From positions 1 to 37,826 of the forward strand of contig NZ_SCFY01000034.1 in NCBI RefSeq assembly GCF_007049795.1: a DNA stretch of 37,826 nt. Direction: 5' to 3'. Origin of the DNA: Ectopseudomonas mendocina. Lineage in GTDB: Bacteria; Pseudomonadota; Gammaproteobacteria; Pseudomonadales; Pseudomonadaceae. The notes under the pieces are model-generated. The model had not been told where the DNA came from. It saw only the letters and a list, made by a program, of their open reading frames with translations, and searched no databases. A program made the translations under genes and the position numbers. Numbering within the stretch: position 1 is the stretch's first letter; every line of letters begins with the position of its first letter. Of this stretch, positions 23,561-31,223 are shown piece by piece.

Positions 23561-24118
23561 CTAACGCAGAGCAAACTCACCGACCATCCCCGCCTGGTAA
23601 TGCCCAGGCAATGTACAGGCGAAGCTCAAACTGCCCGCCTTAGGGAAGGTCCACACGAACTCTTTGGTTGTGCCGGGCTCGACGAGAACCGCGTTCGGGT
23701 CGTCATGCTTGGCTTTGATGACTTCCGGATAGCCTGGAGGGTTGGAGTCTCCCATGCCATAACGCTCATGCCAGACAATGCGCTCGGCCATGCCGGTCGG
23801 GGTCAGTGTGCCGTCCTTGAACAAGGACGCCATCTTGCGCTGGTGCTCCAGCTGGGACGCTGCCTGCCCGATGTTGAACTCGTGCATCAACGCGCCCTCG
23901 TTCTTCAGAACGAAGCGCACGGTTTCACCTGGCTTCACATCGATCGTTTTCTGGCTGTAGTTGATGTCGTCCATCTTTACCAAGATGGTACGAGTCGCTG
24001 GCGTCGCCTGGGCCTGCTGCCCAATGCCATTGCTACTGCCGCCGACCTCGGCAAATGCCGGAAAGGTGGTGCTGATGAACAGAGTGCTGATCAGCAGTTT
24101 AAGGGGTAAGCGTTTCAT
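23561..24118 (-). CDS. CopI-like periplasmic cupredoxin (copy 2)
   Basis: This 185-residue exported cupredoxin is a paralogue of the 22880-23413 product. The signal peptide ends AFA at about residue 23. Ligands are His79 (LMHEFN), Cys168, His173 and Met178 (FACTLPGHYQAGM). The insert before the second half (RIVWHERYGMGDSNPPGYPEVIKAKHDDPN) is much poorer in Met than in copy 1, so the two probably differ in extra metal sites. Both share the HDDPN-VLVEPG block. Its own CopR-like box (24190-24205) and terminator-type hairpin show that it is a separate transcription unit. Confidence 0.88.
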   Translation of the reverse strand: MKRLPLKLLISTLFISTTFPAFAEVGGSSNGIGQQAQATPATRTILVKMDDINYSQKTIDVKPGETVRFVLKNEGALMHEFNIGQAASQLEHQRKMASLFKDGTLTPTGMAERIVWHERYGMGDSNPPGYPEVIKAKHDDPNAVLVEPGTTKEFVWTFPKAGSLSFACTLPGHYQAGMVGEFALR

Positions 24119-24189
24119 GGTGAGACCTCGAGATGGGTGCTGGAAATCTCATGCTATTCCCCGCTTGCTGCCAGGCCGCTGACCCCAAA

Positions 24190-24205
24190 ACTACAATTGC
24201 GTCAG
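24190..24205 (-). promoter_or_regulatory. CopR-box-like site upstream of cupredoxin copy 2
   Basis: Plus-strand ACTAC-N5-CGTCAG; on the minus strand CTGACG-N5-GTAGT, two mismatches to the recalled consensus. It is 72 bases before the ATG at 24118 and close behind the terminator of the upstream gene. Confidence 0.6.
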
Positions 24206-24210
24206 CTGGG

Positions 24211-24237
24211 AAAAAGCACGGCGCCATAAAGGCGCCG
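24211..24237 (-). terminator. Intrinsic terminator of the 24286-24645 gene
   Basis: On the minus strand CGGCGCC-TTTAT-GGCGCCG is a perfect 7-bp stem followed by TGCTTTTT. It ends the transcript of the PtrA-type gene about 50 bases after its stop. Confidence 0.8.
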
Positions 24238-24285
24238 CTAGGCCGAAGGAGCAATCACGAAAGGCCTGTAAGATGGGGGAAATCT

Positions 24286-24645
24286 TTACTGATGGCATTC
24301 CTTGTCGGCCATCATCAGCTTGTGCTCTCGAATCATTTGACCCAGCACGTCGTCTACCAGCTTGTCATGCTTTTCCATCCAGGCCAGATGCTCTTCGGCA
24401 GACATGTTTGGCGCGGGATGTTCGTTGTGCAGCTGGCTCATGATGTCTTCGAGCATGTTCATATGCTCCTTCATGTGCACATGCCGCTCGCCGACCGGGG
24501 CCTTCTCCGCCTGGATCAGCACGGCTTCTGCTTTGTCGCGCATCTGCTGGATGCGCTCGAATACACGGTCGCTGCCCCCTTCGGCCCAAGCCATGGAAGA
24601 CATCAGTAGCGAACCAACCAGAAGCAAAGGTTTCAGCGATTTCAT
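24286..24645 (-). CDS. PtrA-type protein with long His/Met helical C-terminus
   Basis: This 119-residue exported protein has a signal peptide (MKSLKPLLLVGSLLMSSMAWA), followed by AEGGSDRVFERIQQMRDKAE, the same module as in PtrA and the 7226-7558 product. The rest is helical with scattered His and Met (HVHMKEHMNMLEDIM, HKLMMADKECHQ) and a Cys-His near the end. This is compatible with a periplasmic copper-binding helical bundle, perhaps like CnrX/Spy-type sensors, though I cannot show that. It is transcribed divergently from copR, and the CopR-like box at 24773-24788 could serve both. A terminator follows. Confidence 0.8.
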   Translation of the reverse strand: MKSLKPLLLVGSLLMSSMAWAEGGSDRVFERIQQMRDKAEAVLIQAEKAPVGERHVHMKEHMNMLEDIMSQLHNEHPAPNMSAEEHLAWMEKHDKLVDDVLGQMIREHKLMMADKECHQ

Positions 24646-24772
24646 GGGCAGTCTCCATCAGTGCAAACTATGGCCGGCACCTCTGCTTTTGGTCTGTCGA
24701 GGGCCGAGAGCACAACCTAGTACTCATGCTTGCACCCTAGACAAGCCACCCTGTCAGTGAGCTGAAGTCAGA

Positions 24773-24788
24773 ATTACATTTTCGTAAG
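24773..24788. promoter_or_regulatory. CopR-box-like site between copR and the divergent PtrA-type gene
   Basis: ATTAC-N5-CGTAAG; read on the minus strand CTTACG-N5-GTAAT, two mismatches to CTGACA-N5-GTAAT. It is 64 bases before the copR ATG at 24852, which suggests autoregulation. Confidence 0.6.
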
Positions 24789-24851
24789 CTTCTGGTTGGG
24801 GCCGCGGTTTGCCTGCAAACTCAGGCCACCCGACTTTTGGAGTCTGCACAC

Positions 24852-25529
24852 ATGAAACTACTGGTAGCTGAAGACGAACCCAAAACCGGTACGTACCTCC
24901 AGCAAGGTCTCACCGAGGCTGGGTTCAATGTCGACCGGGTTATGACCGGTACAGATGCCCTTCAGCATGCACTTAGCGAAGCCTATGACCTGCTAATTCT
25001 GGATGTAATGATGCCTGGGCTGGACGGTTGGGAAGTGCTGCGCATGTTGCGCGCAGCAGGAAAAGACGTCCCCGTACTGTTCTTGACGGCACGCGATGGT
25101 GTGGAAGACCGCGTTAAAGGGTTGGAGCTGGGTGCGGACGACTACCTGATCAAGCCATTTGCTTTCTCAGAGCTTCTGGCCAGGGTCAGAACGCTGTTGC
25201 GCAGAGGTAATGGTTCGCCGACGCAGACCACCATGAAAATTGCCGATCTGGAAGTCGATCTGATGAAGCGGCGTGCGATCCGTGGCGGGAAAAGAATTGA
25301 CCTGACCGCGAAGGAGTTTTCACTGCTGGAACTGCTACTGCGCCGGCGCGGCGAGGTGCTCCCGAAGTCGCTGATTGCCTCTCAGGTTTGGGACATGAAT
25401 TTCGACAGCGACACCAATGTCATTGAGGTTGCGGTACGCCGGCTACGCGCAAAAATCGATGACGATTTCGATCTCAAGCTGATTCATACCGCCCGCGGCA
25501 TGGGATACATGATGGATGCGCCGGAGTGA
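24852..25529 (+). CDS. copR: CopR/CusR-type response regulator (OmpR family)
   Basis: This is a 225-residue transcription activator of copper-resistance genes. The receiver domain begins MKLLVAEDEP, with the phosphoacceptor Asp51 in LLILDVMMPGLDGW and the conserved switch Thr and Lys in FLTARD and LIKPFAF. The C-terminal winged-helix DNA-binding domain of OmpR type (IDLTAKEFSLLELLLRRRGEV, RRLRAKID, HTARGMGYM) is complete. ATG 24852 has GGAG upstream; a TTG at 24837 would add five residues. The stop lies 2 bases before the copS ATG. Six sites resembling its expected box lie in this window. Confidence 0.94.
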   Translation: MKLLVAEDEPKTGTYLQQGLTEAGFNVDRVMTGTDALQHALSEAYDLLILDVMMPGLDGWEVLRMLRAAGKDVPVLFLTARDGVEDRVKGLELGADDYLIKPFAFSELLARVRTLLRRGNGSPTQTTMKIADLEVDLMKRRAIRGGKRIDLTAKEFSLLELLLRRRGEVLPKSLIASQVWDMNFDSDTNVIEVAVRRLRAKIDDDFDLKLIHTARGMGYMMDAPE

Positions 25530-25531
25530 AT

Positions 25532-26947
25532 ATGAAGCACCTTTCGCTGACAGCACGCATGAGCCTGATGTTCATGTCCGCGGTAATTGCAGTCCTGACG
25601 GTAGCAGGGCTGAGTTTCAATATGCTCAGCCAGCACCACTTCAAGATGCTGGATCGGCAGGCCCTGGTGGAGAAACTCGAATCCGCCAAACATATCCTCA
25701 ACAATGCTCGCGGTGAAGCGAGCCTTTCGGAAGAATTACCGCAGTTGCGAGCCTTGCTGGGAGCCCATCAGGATCTGGCGGCCACTATCCTGGCCAGTGA
25801 CGGTTCTGTACTGTTCTCCGACCCCAGAGCAGTCGAAGTACCAGAGCGTTTCAGACGTGAAAATGAGCAGAGCATGTGGGAGTGGCAGAACGGCCAACAC
25901 ATGTACCGCGGCATGACGGCGCAAATCTCGGTAGCCGATCAGGCTGAGCCGCTCACAGCTTTGCTGATTCTTGACGTCACCAATCACACACACTTTTTCG
26001 ACACGCTGCAACGATGGTTCTGGATTGGATTGGTCATCAGTGCCCTGTTCAGTGCCGCGCTCGGCTGGGTGGTTGCTCGCAGCGGCCTTAGGCCTCTGCG
26101 GCAAGTCACTCATGTGGCCTCCGGGATGTCCGCTCGCTCGTTACAGGAACGAATCCCTCTCGAACCAGTGCCGCGGGAACTTCAGCAACTGGTTCTATCC
26201 TTCAATGCGATGTTGGCTCGGCTAGAGGATGCCTTCGTTAGGCTCTCCAATTTTTCGGCCGACATTGCCCACGAACTACGCACGCCCGTTAGCAACCTGA
26301 TGACCCACACCGAGGTCGTGCTGAGCAAGAAACGCGATATCAATGCCTATGAAGAGAATCTCTACTCCAACCTGGAGGACTTGAAGCGCATGTCTCGGAT
26401 GATTGATGACATGCTTTTCTTGGCCAAGGCTGATAATGGCCTGATCATCCCCGAGCAGGCCAGGATCGAACTGGCCGACGTAGTCTTCAAGCTGTTTGAC
26501 TACTACCACCTTCTGGCCGAAGAACATGGCATTGAACTATCGCTCACAGGCACAGGCCAAGTGCTGGGAGATCGGCTGATGCTTGATCGTGCACTCTCCA
26601 ACTTGCTGTCCAATGCACTGCGCTACACGCCGGCGGGACATACAATTTCGGTTTTGATCCGCGAGACAGCGGGCTCCACAACCTTCAGCATCGAGAACCC
26701 AGGGGACACAATCAGCTCAGAGCATCTAGAGAAGCTCTTCGACCGCTTTTACCGGGTTGACCCCGCTCGGCGGGAGGGAAGCCCGAGCAATGCCGGGCTC
26801 GGTCTTGCCATCACCCGCTCCATCATTGAGGCTCACAAAGGCCGCATCTGGTGTACTTCAGCGGCGGGTCTCACGGGCTTTCATATCGAATTCCCCCATC
26901 ACCACTGTTGTCGGTCTGGCGGTAAGTCGGCTACTGCCAACCGCTAG
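25532..26947 (+). CDS. copS: CopS/CusS-type sensor histidine kinase
   Basis: This is a heavy-metal sensor kinase of the CusS/CopS family, 471 residues from ATG 25532 (GGAG 5 bases upstream; a GTG at 25526 is also possible). It has a first transmembrane segment at about residues 8-30, a periplasmic sensor domain of about 130 residues with His and Met (GQHMYRGM, NHTHFF), a second transmembrane segment at 162-182, a HAMP linker, the phosphorylated His247 (FSADIAHELRTPVSN), the N-box LSNLLSNALRYTP, and the ATP lid motifs FDRFYR and AGLGLAI. The C-terminus ends in an unusual Cys/His-containing tail (FPHHHCCRSGGK). It forms an operon with copR. P. aeruginosa CopS responds to periplasmic Cu. Confidence 0.93.
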   Translation: MKHLSLTARMSLMFMSAVIAVLTVAGLSFNMLSQHHFKMLDRQALVEKLESAKHILNNARGEASLSEELPQLRALLGAHQDLAATILASDGSVLFSDPRAVEVPERFRRENEQSMWEWQNGQHMYRGMTAQISVADQAEPLTALLILDVTNHTHFFDTLQRWFWIGLVISALFSAALGWVVARSGLRPLRQVTHVASGMSARSLQERIPLEPVPRELQQLVLSFNAMLARLEDAFVRLSNFSADIAHELRTPVSNLMTHTEVVLSKKRDINAYEENLYSNLEDLKRMSRMIDDMLFLAKADNGLIIPEQARIELADVVFKLFDYYHLLAEEHGIELSLTGTGQVLGDRLMLDRALSNLLSNALRYTPAGHTISVLIRETAGSTTFSIENPGDTISSEHLEKLFDRFYRVDPARREGSPSNAGLGLAITRSIIEAHKGRIWCTSAAGLTGFHIEFPHHHCCRSGGKSATANR

Positions 26948-27009
26948 CCCAACTTGGCTGGTGTTCCCAGTGCGCAGCTAGGTGCAGATCGGGGCAGCGG
27001 AGGGCGGTC

Positions 27010-27969
27010 TTATGGCAATCCCTCGGGCCAGTTTGAGATGTGTTGTAGCGCACTCAGCTGCCCAGGGAACACTCCTGTGCTCTCGACATAACGCAATGCA
27101 GATTGACCATCGCTCCAGCCTACGTACTGCATCAGCGCTTTGAGATCCCAGCCGCTGCGGGTGGCCCAGGTGGCAAAACCGCGGCGCAGCGAGTGGCTAC
27201 TGTACAGCTCAGCAGGCAGCCCTGCCGCCTGCAGGACAGCGCGCATGAGTGGGACAACGCTATTTGGGTGCAAACCCTGCTCACTTAAGTGCCCCCAGCG
27301 ATCAACTCCACGGAAGACCGGACCACGCGCAATGCTCGCCAGGCTAATCCAGTCGACGTAGGCCTGTACCGGGCACAGCCTGGCCAACGCCGGTGCGCTA
27401 AAGGTCTGGCCTTGGTTGTCCCGGTCACCTTTGCTCTAGGGTAGGAACAGTTGCATGCCCTCCCCGGGCCTTACCTGGATGTGCTCGACCTGCAGGCGGC
27501 ACAACTCATCACTGCGGAACGCCCGCCAGAAGCCAATCAGGACCAGTGCACGGTCGCGGCAACAGCGCAGCAACCGCGGCCAGTCGTCCTCCGCTCGTGC
27601 TCTCCCCTCGGCCTGCTCCAACCACAGCACGCACTGCTCGAGCTGGCGCAGCTGCAAGGGTTCGGCCTGCTTCTCCTGACGCGGATGCAGCGTACGGATG
27701 CCTTTGAGGACCTGACGGACCAGTGGGGTCTTGGTTGGATCCGGAAAACCCTGGCTGACATGCCACTGCGCCAGGGCTGCCAGGCGCAGCTTGAGCGTGT
27801 TGCTGGACAGCGTGGCGGCGTGGTCGACCAGGTAGCGCACGATGGCATCACTGGTCGCCGGCAAGAAGCCACCCCAAGTCACCTCGAAGTGCTCGAGCGC
27901 CTGCTGGTAGCTGCGCCGCGTGTTGGCGCGGGTGCCGGCCTGCAGGTACCGCTCGATGTCCTGGCTCAT
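27010..27969 (-). pseudogene. Tyrosine recombinase/integrase interrupted by an amber codon
   Basis: Two segments in the same minus-strand frame (27969-27439 and 27435-27010) are separated by a single TAG at 27436-27438. Read through, they form one integrase of about 319 residues: an N-terminal SAM-like DNA-binding domain (RYLQAGTRANTRRSYQQALEHF), the first catalytic Arg (RAFRSDELCRL), the SSHSLRRGFATW motif (HxxR), a GWSD motif and the catalytic Tyr in LRYVES. The expected residue at the stop is probably Gln, from CAG to TAG. The N-terminal piece alone lacks the catalytic HxxR and Tyr. It marks the right edge of the copper island and was perhaps its integrase. Confidence 0.85.
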
Positions 27970-28208
27970 CTGGGCCTATCCCCCTGGTGTACCGGTGAGC
28001 GACTGGCAAACGACGAAAAAGCCGCTTCACCTTGGATAATTCGTGATTTACTTAATGTAGCGACTATAACTCATTGATTTTGCTGCGCGGTCCAGTGTTG
28101 GAAATTTAGAAATGTTAGTTCAGATCGCTTGGAGATCCGCTTTCAACGATCCCAGGTCAATCGCTTCTCAGGTCTAATTCCCTACGGCCTTCAGAACAGA
28201 TGGCCCGC

Positions 28209-28244
28209 CCTCATCAGGCATCAAAAAATGTATGCCTGATGAGG
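28209..28244. repeat. Perfect 13-bp inverted repeat
   Basis: CCTCATCAGGCAT and ATGCCTGATGAGG flank a 10-base loop (CAAAAAATGT). It lies 22 bases downstream of the GNAT-Rnk stop on its 3' side. There is no T-run next to the stem on either strand. It may be a weak terminator or a protein-binding site. The rest of 27970-28208 shows no gene I can support. Confidence 0.7.
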
Positions 28245-28266
28245 TAACGATGAGCCAAAGGAGCGA

Positions 28267-29178
28267 TTACAGGTGGTAATCGCCCGCAGCTTCCGGTTGA
28301 TAAAGCACTTTACTGATCTCGATCCGGAGAGTCCGATCGGAAATCCGCCAGTCGATGGCGTCTCCCTCCTGGTAGCCGAGAATGGCCGCGCCGATATCGG
28401 AACACACCGAATATTTTCCGGCGCGGCTGTCGGCGTCTTCGGGATAGACCAAGGCCACTTCGATCTCTTCGTCGTCCAGTTGCAGCAAGGCCTTGGAGTT
28501 CATCGTGACGACATTGCGTGCCACTTCCTCTGGCTTGACGACAACGGCACGCTCGAGCTCATGTTCGAGCTCGACAATGGCCGGCCCCTCCTCGAGTGCG
28601 ATTAGGTTCTCGAGCCTGGCCTTGTCGATTTCAGTGATTTGGATTCCTGTAACGTCGGTACCGGCACTTTCGCGCAGGAGCTGGCGATAACACCCCGCCG
28701 TCATGGAAAACGATTTCAATGTTGGCGTTTCGTTCTCGAGCATAAAGCCGCTGCGCACAAAAGCTTTCAGCGAGCGCACGTTGTCCGGGTGGATCTTGGC
28801 GATAAGCTTCTCGGCGCGCATGTCGAGAAAGGCCAGTTTCATGCCTTCGCGGATCGTGCGAGCGCCAAGATTTCGGCCCCATTTGTCGCTGTCTCCGATG
28901 GCCAGGACGATCTCGCACTCCAGGCCGGTCTTGATCAGACGGACAAAGCCCACCGGCTCGTCATGCCGGTCATAGGCCATGAAGAAACGACCGCCCCGGT
29001 TGAACAGATGGGTCAGGATCGGCAACTGCGTCCGATCGATGACTTCCGCGATGGAACGGGAAACATGACGCGAGTCGCTCAGATAGCAGGTGACGCGCTC
29101 ATCCTGCAACCACTCCATCAGCGTCAGCGCATGTGCCCGAGTAATTTCAGGGCACAGCGAAATGAAAGGCTTGTTCAT
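28267..29178 (-). CDS. GNAT acetyltransferase fused to Rnk-type RNA polymerase-binding domain
   Basis: This protein of about 303 residues has two halves. Residues 1 to about 165 are a GNAT acetyltransferase: an N-terminal MEWLQDERVTCYL region, the strand-helix part EIVLAIGDSDKWGRNLGARTIREGM (acetyl-CoA pyrophosphate loop, GRNLGA), and KIHPDNVRSLKAFVRSGF. Residues about 175-303 are a Rnk/GreA-C domain: a short coiled segment (ARLENLIALEEGPAIVELEHELERA), then NSKALLQLDDEEIEVALVYPEDADSRAGKYSVCSDIGAAILGYQEGD. Rnk-like proteins bind the RNA polymerase secondary channel. The fusion suggests acetylation near the polymerase, but this is inference. The start may also be GTG at 29184 or 29187. Confidence 0.88.
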   Translation of the reverse strand: MNKPFISLCPEITRAHALTLMEWLQDERVTCYLSDSRHVSRSIAEVIDRTQLPILTHLFNRGGRFFMAYDRHDEPVGFVRLIKTGLECEIVLAIGDSDKWGRNLGARTIREGMKLAFLDMRAEKLIAKIHPDNVRSLKAFVRSGFMLENETPTLKSFSMTAGCYRQLLRESAGTDVTGIQITEIDKARLENLIALEEGPAIVELEHELERAVVVKPEEVARNVVTMNSKALLQLDDEEIEVALVYPEDADSRAGKYSVCSDIGAAILGYQEGDAIDWRISDRTLRIEISKVLYQPEAAGDYHL

Positions 29179-29502
29179 CTTCACCACACACTTATATGTA
29201 AAGAATGAAAGCCCTTCATGGCTATGGCCATGACGGTTCTTTCGGCGACCGGTTACTTTAAGCCATAACGCGAGTAACGCCGAACCGTCTGCGCACTTTT
29301 CTCTTCGACCGCCTGCACAACGGGCTGAACCGCCCTCTCCTGCAGTTGCCGCTACAGCTGCGTGCGTATGACTCTTTCGAACTCCACACTGCGGCTGCTG
29401 TGCTCCTGCAGTTGCTGACAGAACTGTGGTGGCTCGCGAGGCGTTATTGCCTCTACATAAAATTTAGGCAGGCTCTGCCACGAGTCGTTCAGGCTTTTTT
29501 CA
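29179..29502. other. Intergenic region with a structured element
   Basis: No gene is supported in this 324-base gap. It contains an extended imperfect hairpin at 29232-29289 made of three stacked perfect stems (7, 5 and 5 bp) separated by small bulges, with a 15-base apical loop. A weak open frame (29352-29564, minus) overlaps the end of the next gene and looks like a shadow. A plus-strand frame from about 29285 is also open but has no convincing start. Confidence 0.6.
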
Positions 29503-30327
29503 TCAGCCGTTGACCACGCTGCCGCCGTTGACAAGCAGCATCTGCCCGGTGACGTAAGAGGCATCGTTGCTGGCCAAATAAACGAATGCCGGGGCGACCT
29601 CTGCAGGTTGTCCGTGGCGCCCCAGCGGTGTGTCGGCGCCGAACTTGGAGACCTTCTCGTCGCTGAAGGTGGACGGAATCAGCGGCGTCCAGATAGGCCC
29701 GGGGGCAACGCCATTGACGCGAATGCCTCGCGGCGCCAGGTTGATCGACAGCGAGCGGGTGAACGAGGTGATCGCACCCTTGGTCGAGGAATAGTCGAGC
29801 AGCATCGGGTTGCCCTTGTAGGCCGTCACCGAACTGGTGTTGATGATGCTCGAGCCCGGCTGCAGATGCTCCAGCGCGACCTTGGTCAGTTGGAACATGG
29901 CGAAGATATTGGTGCGGAAGGTCTGCTCACACTGCGCCTGGTCGAGGGCCTCGAGGTTATGCTCGGGATGCTGTTCGCCCGCGTTGTTGATGAGGATGTC
30001 GATACGTCCCCACTTGGCGATCACCGCGTCGACCACGCACTGGCAGAAACCGCCGTCGCCCACGTCACCAGCGAGGGCGATGGCTTCGCCTCCGTGATGT
30101 TTCACCTCGTCGAGGGTTTTCTGCGCATCTTCGTCCTCGTTCAGCTTGGCGCCTTCCAGGGCGTAGTGCACGGCGACAGCGCGGCCAATACCGCTGTCGC
30201 CGCCTGTGATGATCGCCACCTTGCCGGTCAGTTTGCCAGCGGCGCGGTAATAATCGGCAAGGTAGATCGGCTCAGGGTGCATGGCGTGTTCGACACCAGG
30301 TTGCCGCTGCTGATGCTGAGGCGGCAG
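29503..30327 (-). CDS. SDR-family oxidoreductase with an apparent in-frame deletion
   Basis: This is a short-chain dehydrogenase of the YghA-like extended N-terminus group. The NAD(P)-binding TGGDSGIGRA motif, NNAGEQ, Ser and the catalytic YSSTK (LLDYSSTKGA), and the C-terminal YVTGQMLLVNGG are present. Where close relatives read about GADV-[AI]-VYLNEDEDA, this protein reads GAKLNEDEDA, so about five residues of the second beta strand are missing; that strand helps bind the adenosine ribose. The first ATG is at 30282, but the strong AAAGGAGGAGG site lies far upstream of it and 6 bases before an in-frame CTG at 30327 that begins LPPQHQQRQPGVEHAM, typical of the family N-terminus. CTG could be the true start. 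It follows galU by 28 bases. Confidence 0.78.
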   Translation of the reverse strand: MPPQHQQRQPGVEHAMHPEPIYLADYYRAAGKLTGKVAIITGGDSGIGRAVAVHYALEGAKLNEDEDAQKTLDEVKHHGGEAIALAGDVGDGGFCQCVVDAVIAKWGRIDILINNAGEQHPEHNLEALDQAQCEQTFRTNIFAMFQLTKVALEHLQPGSSIINTSSVTAYKGNPMLLDYSSTKGAITSFTRSLSINLAPRGIRVNGVAPGPIWTPLIPSTFSDEKVSKFGADTPLGRHGQPAEVAPAFVYLASNDASYVTGQMLLVNGGSVVNG

Positions 30328-30355
30328 GGTCTTGTCCTCCTCCTTTCGCTGGCGT

Positions 30356-31222
30356 TCAGACGGCCTTCAGTTGCGGGCTCGCAGTCATCACCGGATGGGT
30401 CTTGTGGCGGTTCTCGAAGCAGAAGTTGGTGGCCTGTACATAGCCTTCGGCCGACCCACAATCGAAGCGGCGACCCTTGAACTTGTAGGCCAGCACACAG
30501 CCTTGCTGGGCCTGCTTCATCAGCGCGTCGGTGATCTGGATTTCGCCGCTCTTGCCCGGCTCGGTCTGCTCGATCAACGAGAAGATGTCCGGTGTGAGGA
30601 TGTAGCGGCCGATGATCGCCAGATTCGACGGCGCGTCTTCCGGGTTGGGCTTCTCCACCATGCTGTCGATGCGGAAGATATCGTCGCGCAGCGCCTCGCC
30701 GGCAATCACGCCATAGCGCGAGACTTCGTCCATCGGTACTTCCTGAATCGCGACGATGGAGCAGCGGAACTGTTCGTAGAGCTTGACCATCTGGGTCAGC
30801 ACGCCGTCGCCGTCCAGGTTCAGGCACAGGTCGTCGGCCAGCACCACGGCAAAAGCCTCGTCACCGATCAACGGGCGGCCGGTCAGAATGGCGTGGCCAA
30901 GACCTTTCATCTCCACCTGGCGGGTGTAGGAGAAGGTGCATTGATCGATCAGGTGACGAACGCCACTGAGGGATTTTTCCTTGCCGGTGTTGGAGATCTC
31001 GTGCTCCAGCTCGTAGCTGATATCGAAGTGATCCTCCAGCGAGCGCTTGCCGCGACCGGTGACGATGGCGATTTCATTGAGCCCGGCCTGCAGTGCTTCT
31101 TCGACGCCGTACTGGATCAACGGGGTGTCGACCACCGGCAGCATTTCCTTGGGCATCGACTTGGTAGCGGGAAGAAAACGGGTGCCGTAACCGGCTGCTG
31201 GAAACAAACATTTCTTGATCAT
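30356..31222 (-). CDS. galU: UTP-glucose-1-phosphate uridylyltransferase (copy 1)
   Basis: GalU makes UDP-glucose for LPS, exopolysaccharide and trehalose-type sugars. All family motifs are present in 288 residues: PAAGYGTRFLPATKSMPKEMLPV for nucleotide binding, GLGHAIL, the VVLADDLC metal-binding Asp region, VEKPNPEDAPSN, and RRFDCGSAEGY. A second galU lies at 34308-35147. The copies differ in many residues (for example RGKRSLEDHFDISYELEHEI here against RGKRALEDHFDVSYELEHQI) and in the C-terminus, which here extends KTHPVMTASPQLKAV. Its start lies beside an imperfect 11-12 bp inverted repeat that could affect translation. The SDR gene follows on the same strand. Confidence 0.96.
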   Translation of the reverse strand: MIKKCLFPAAGYGTRFLPATKSMPKEMLPVVDTPLIQYGVEEALQAGLNEIAIVTGRGKRSLEDHFDISYELEHEISNTGKEKSLSGVRHLIDQCTFSYTRQVEMKGLGHAILTGRPLIGDEAFAVVLADDLCLNLDGDGVLTQMVKLYEQFRCSIVAIQEVPMDEVSRYGVIAGEALRDDIFRIDSMVEKPNPEDAPSNLAIIGRYILTPDIFSLIEQTEPGKSGEIQITDALMKQAQQGCVLAYKFKGRRFDCGSAEGYVQATNFCFENRHKTHPVMTASPQLKAV

Positions 31223-31223
31223 G

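Noticed and set aside
29352..29564. A 70-codon minus-strand frame in the intergenic gap.
   Set aside because: It overlaps the end of the SDR gene in another frame and has no start context or recognisable feature.
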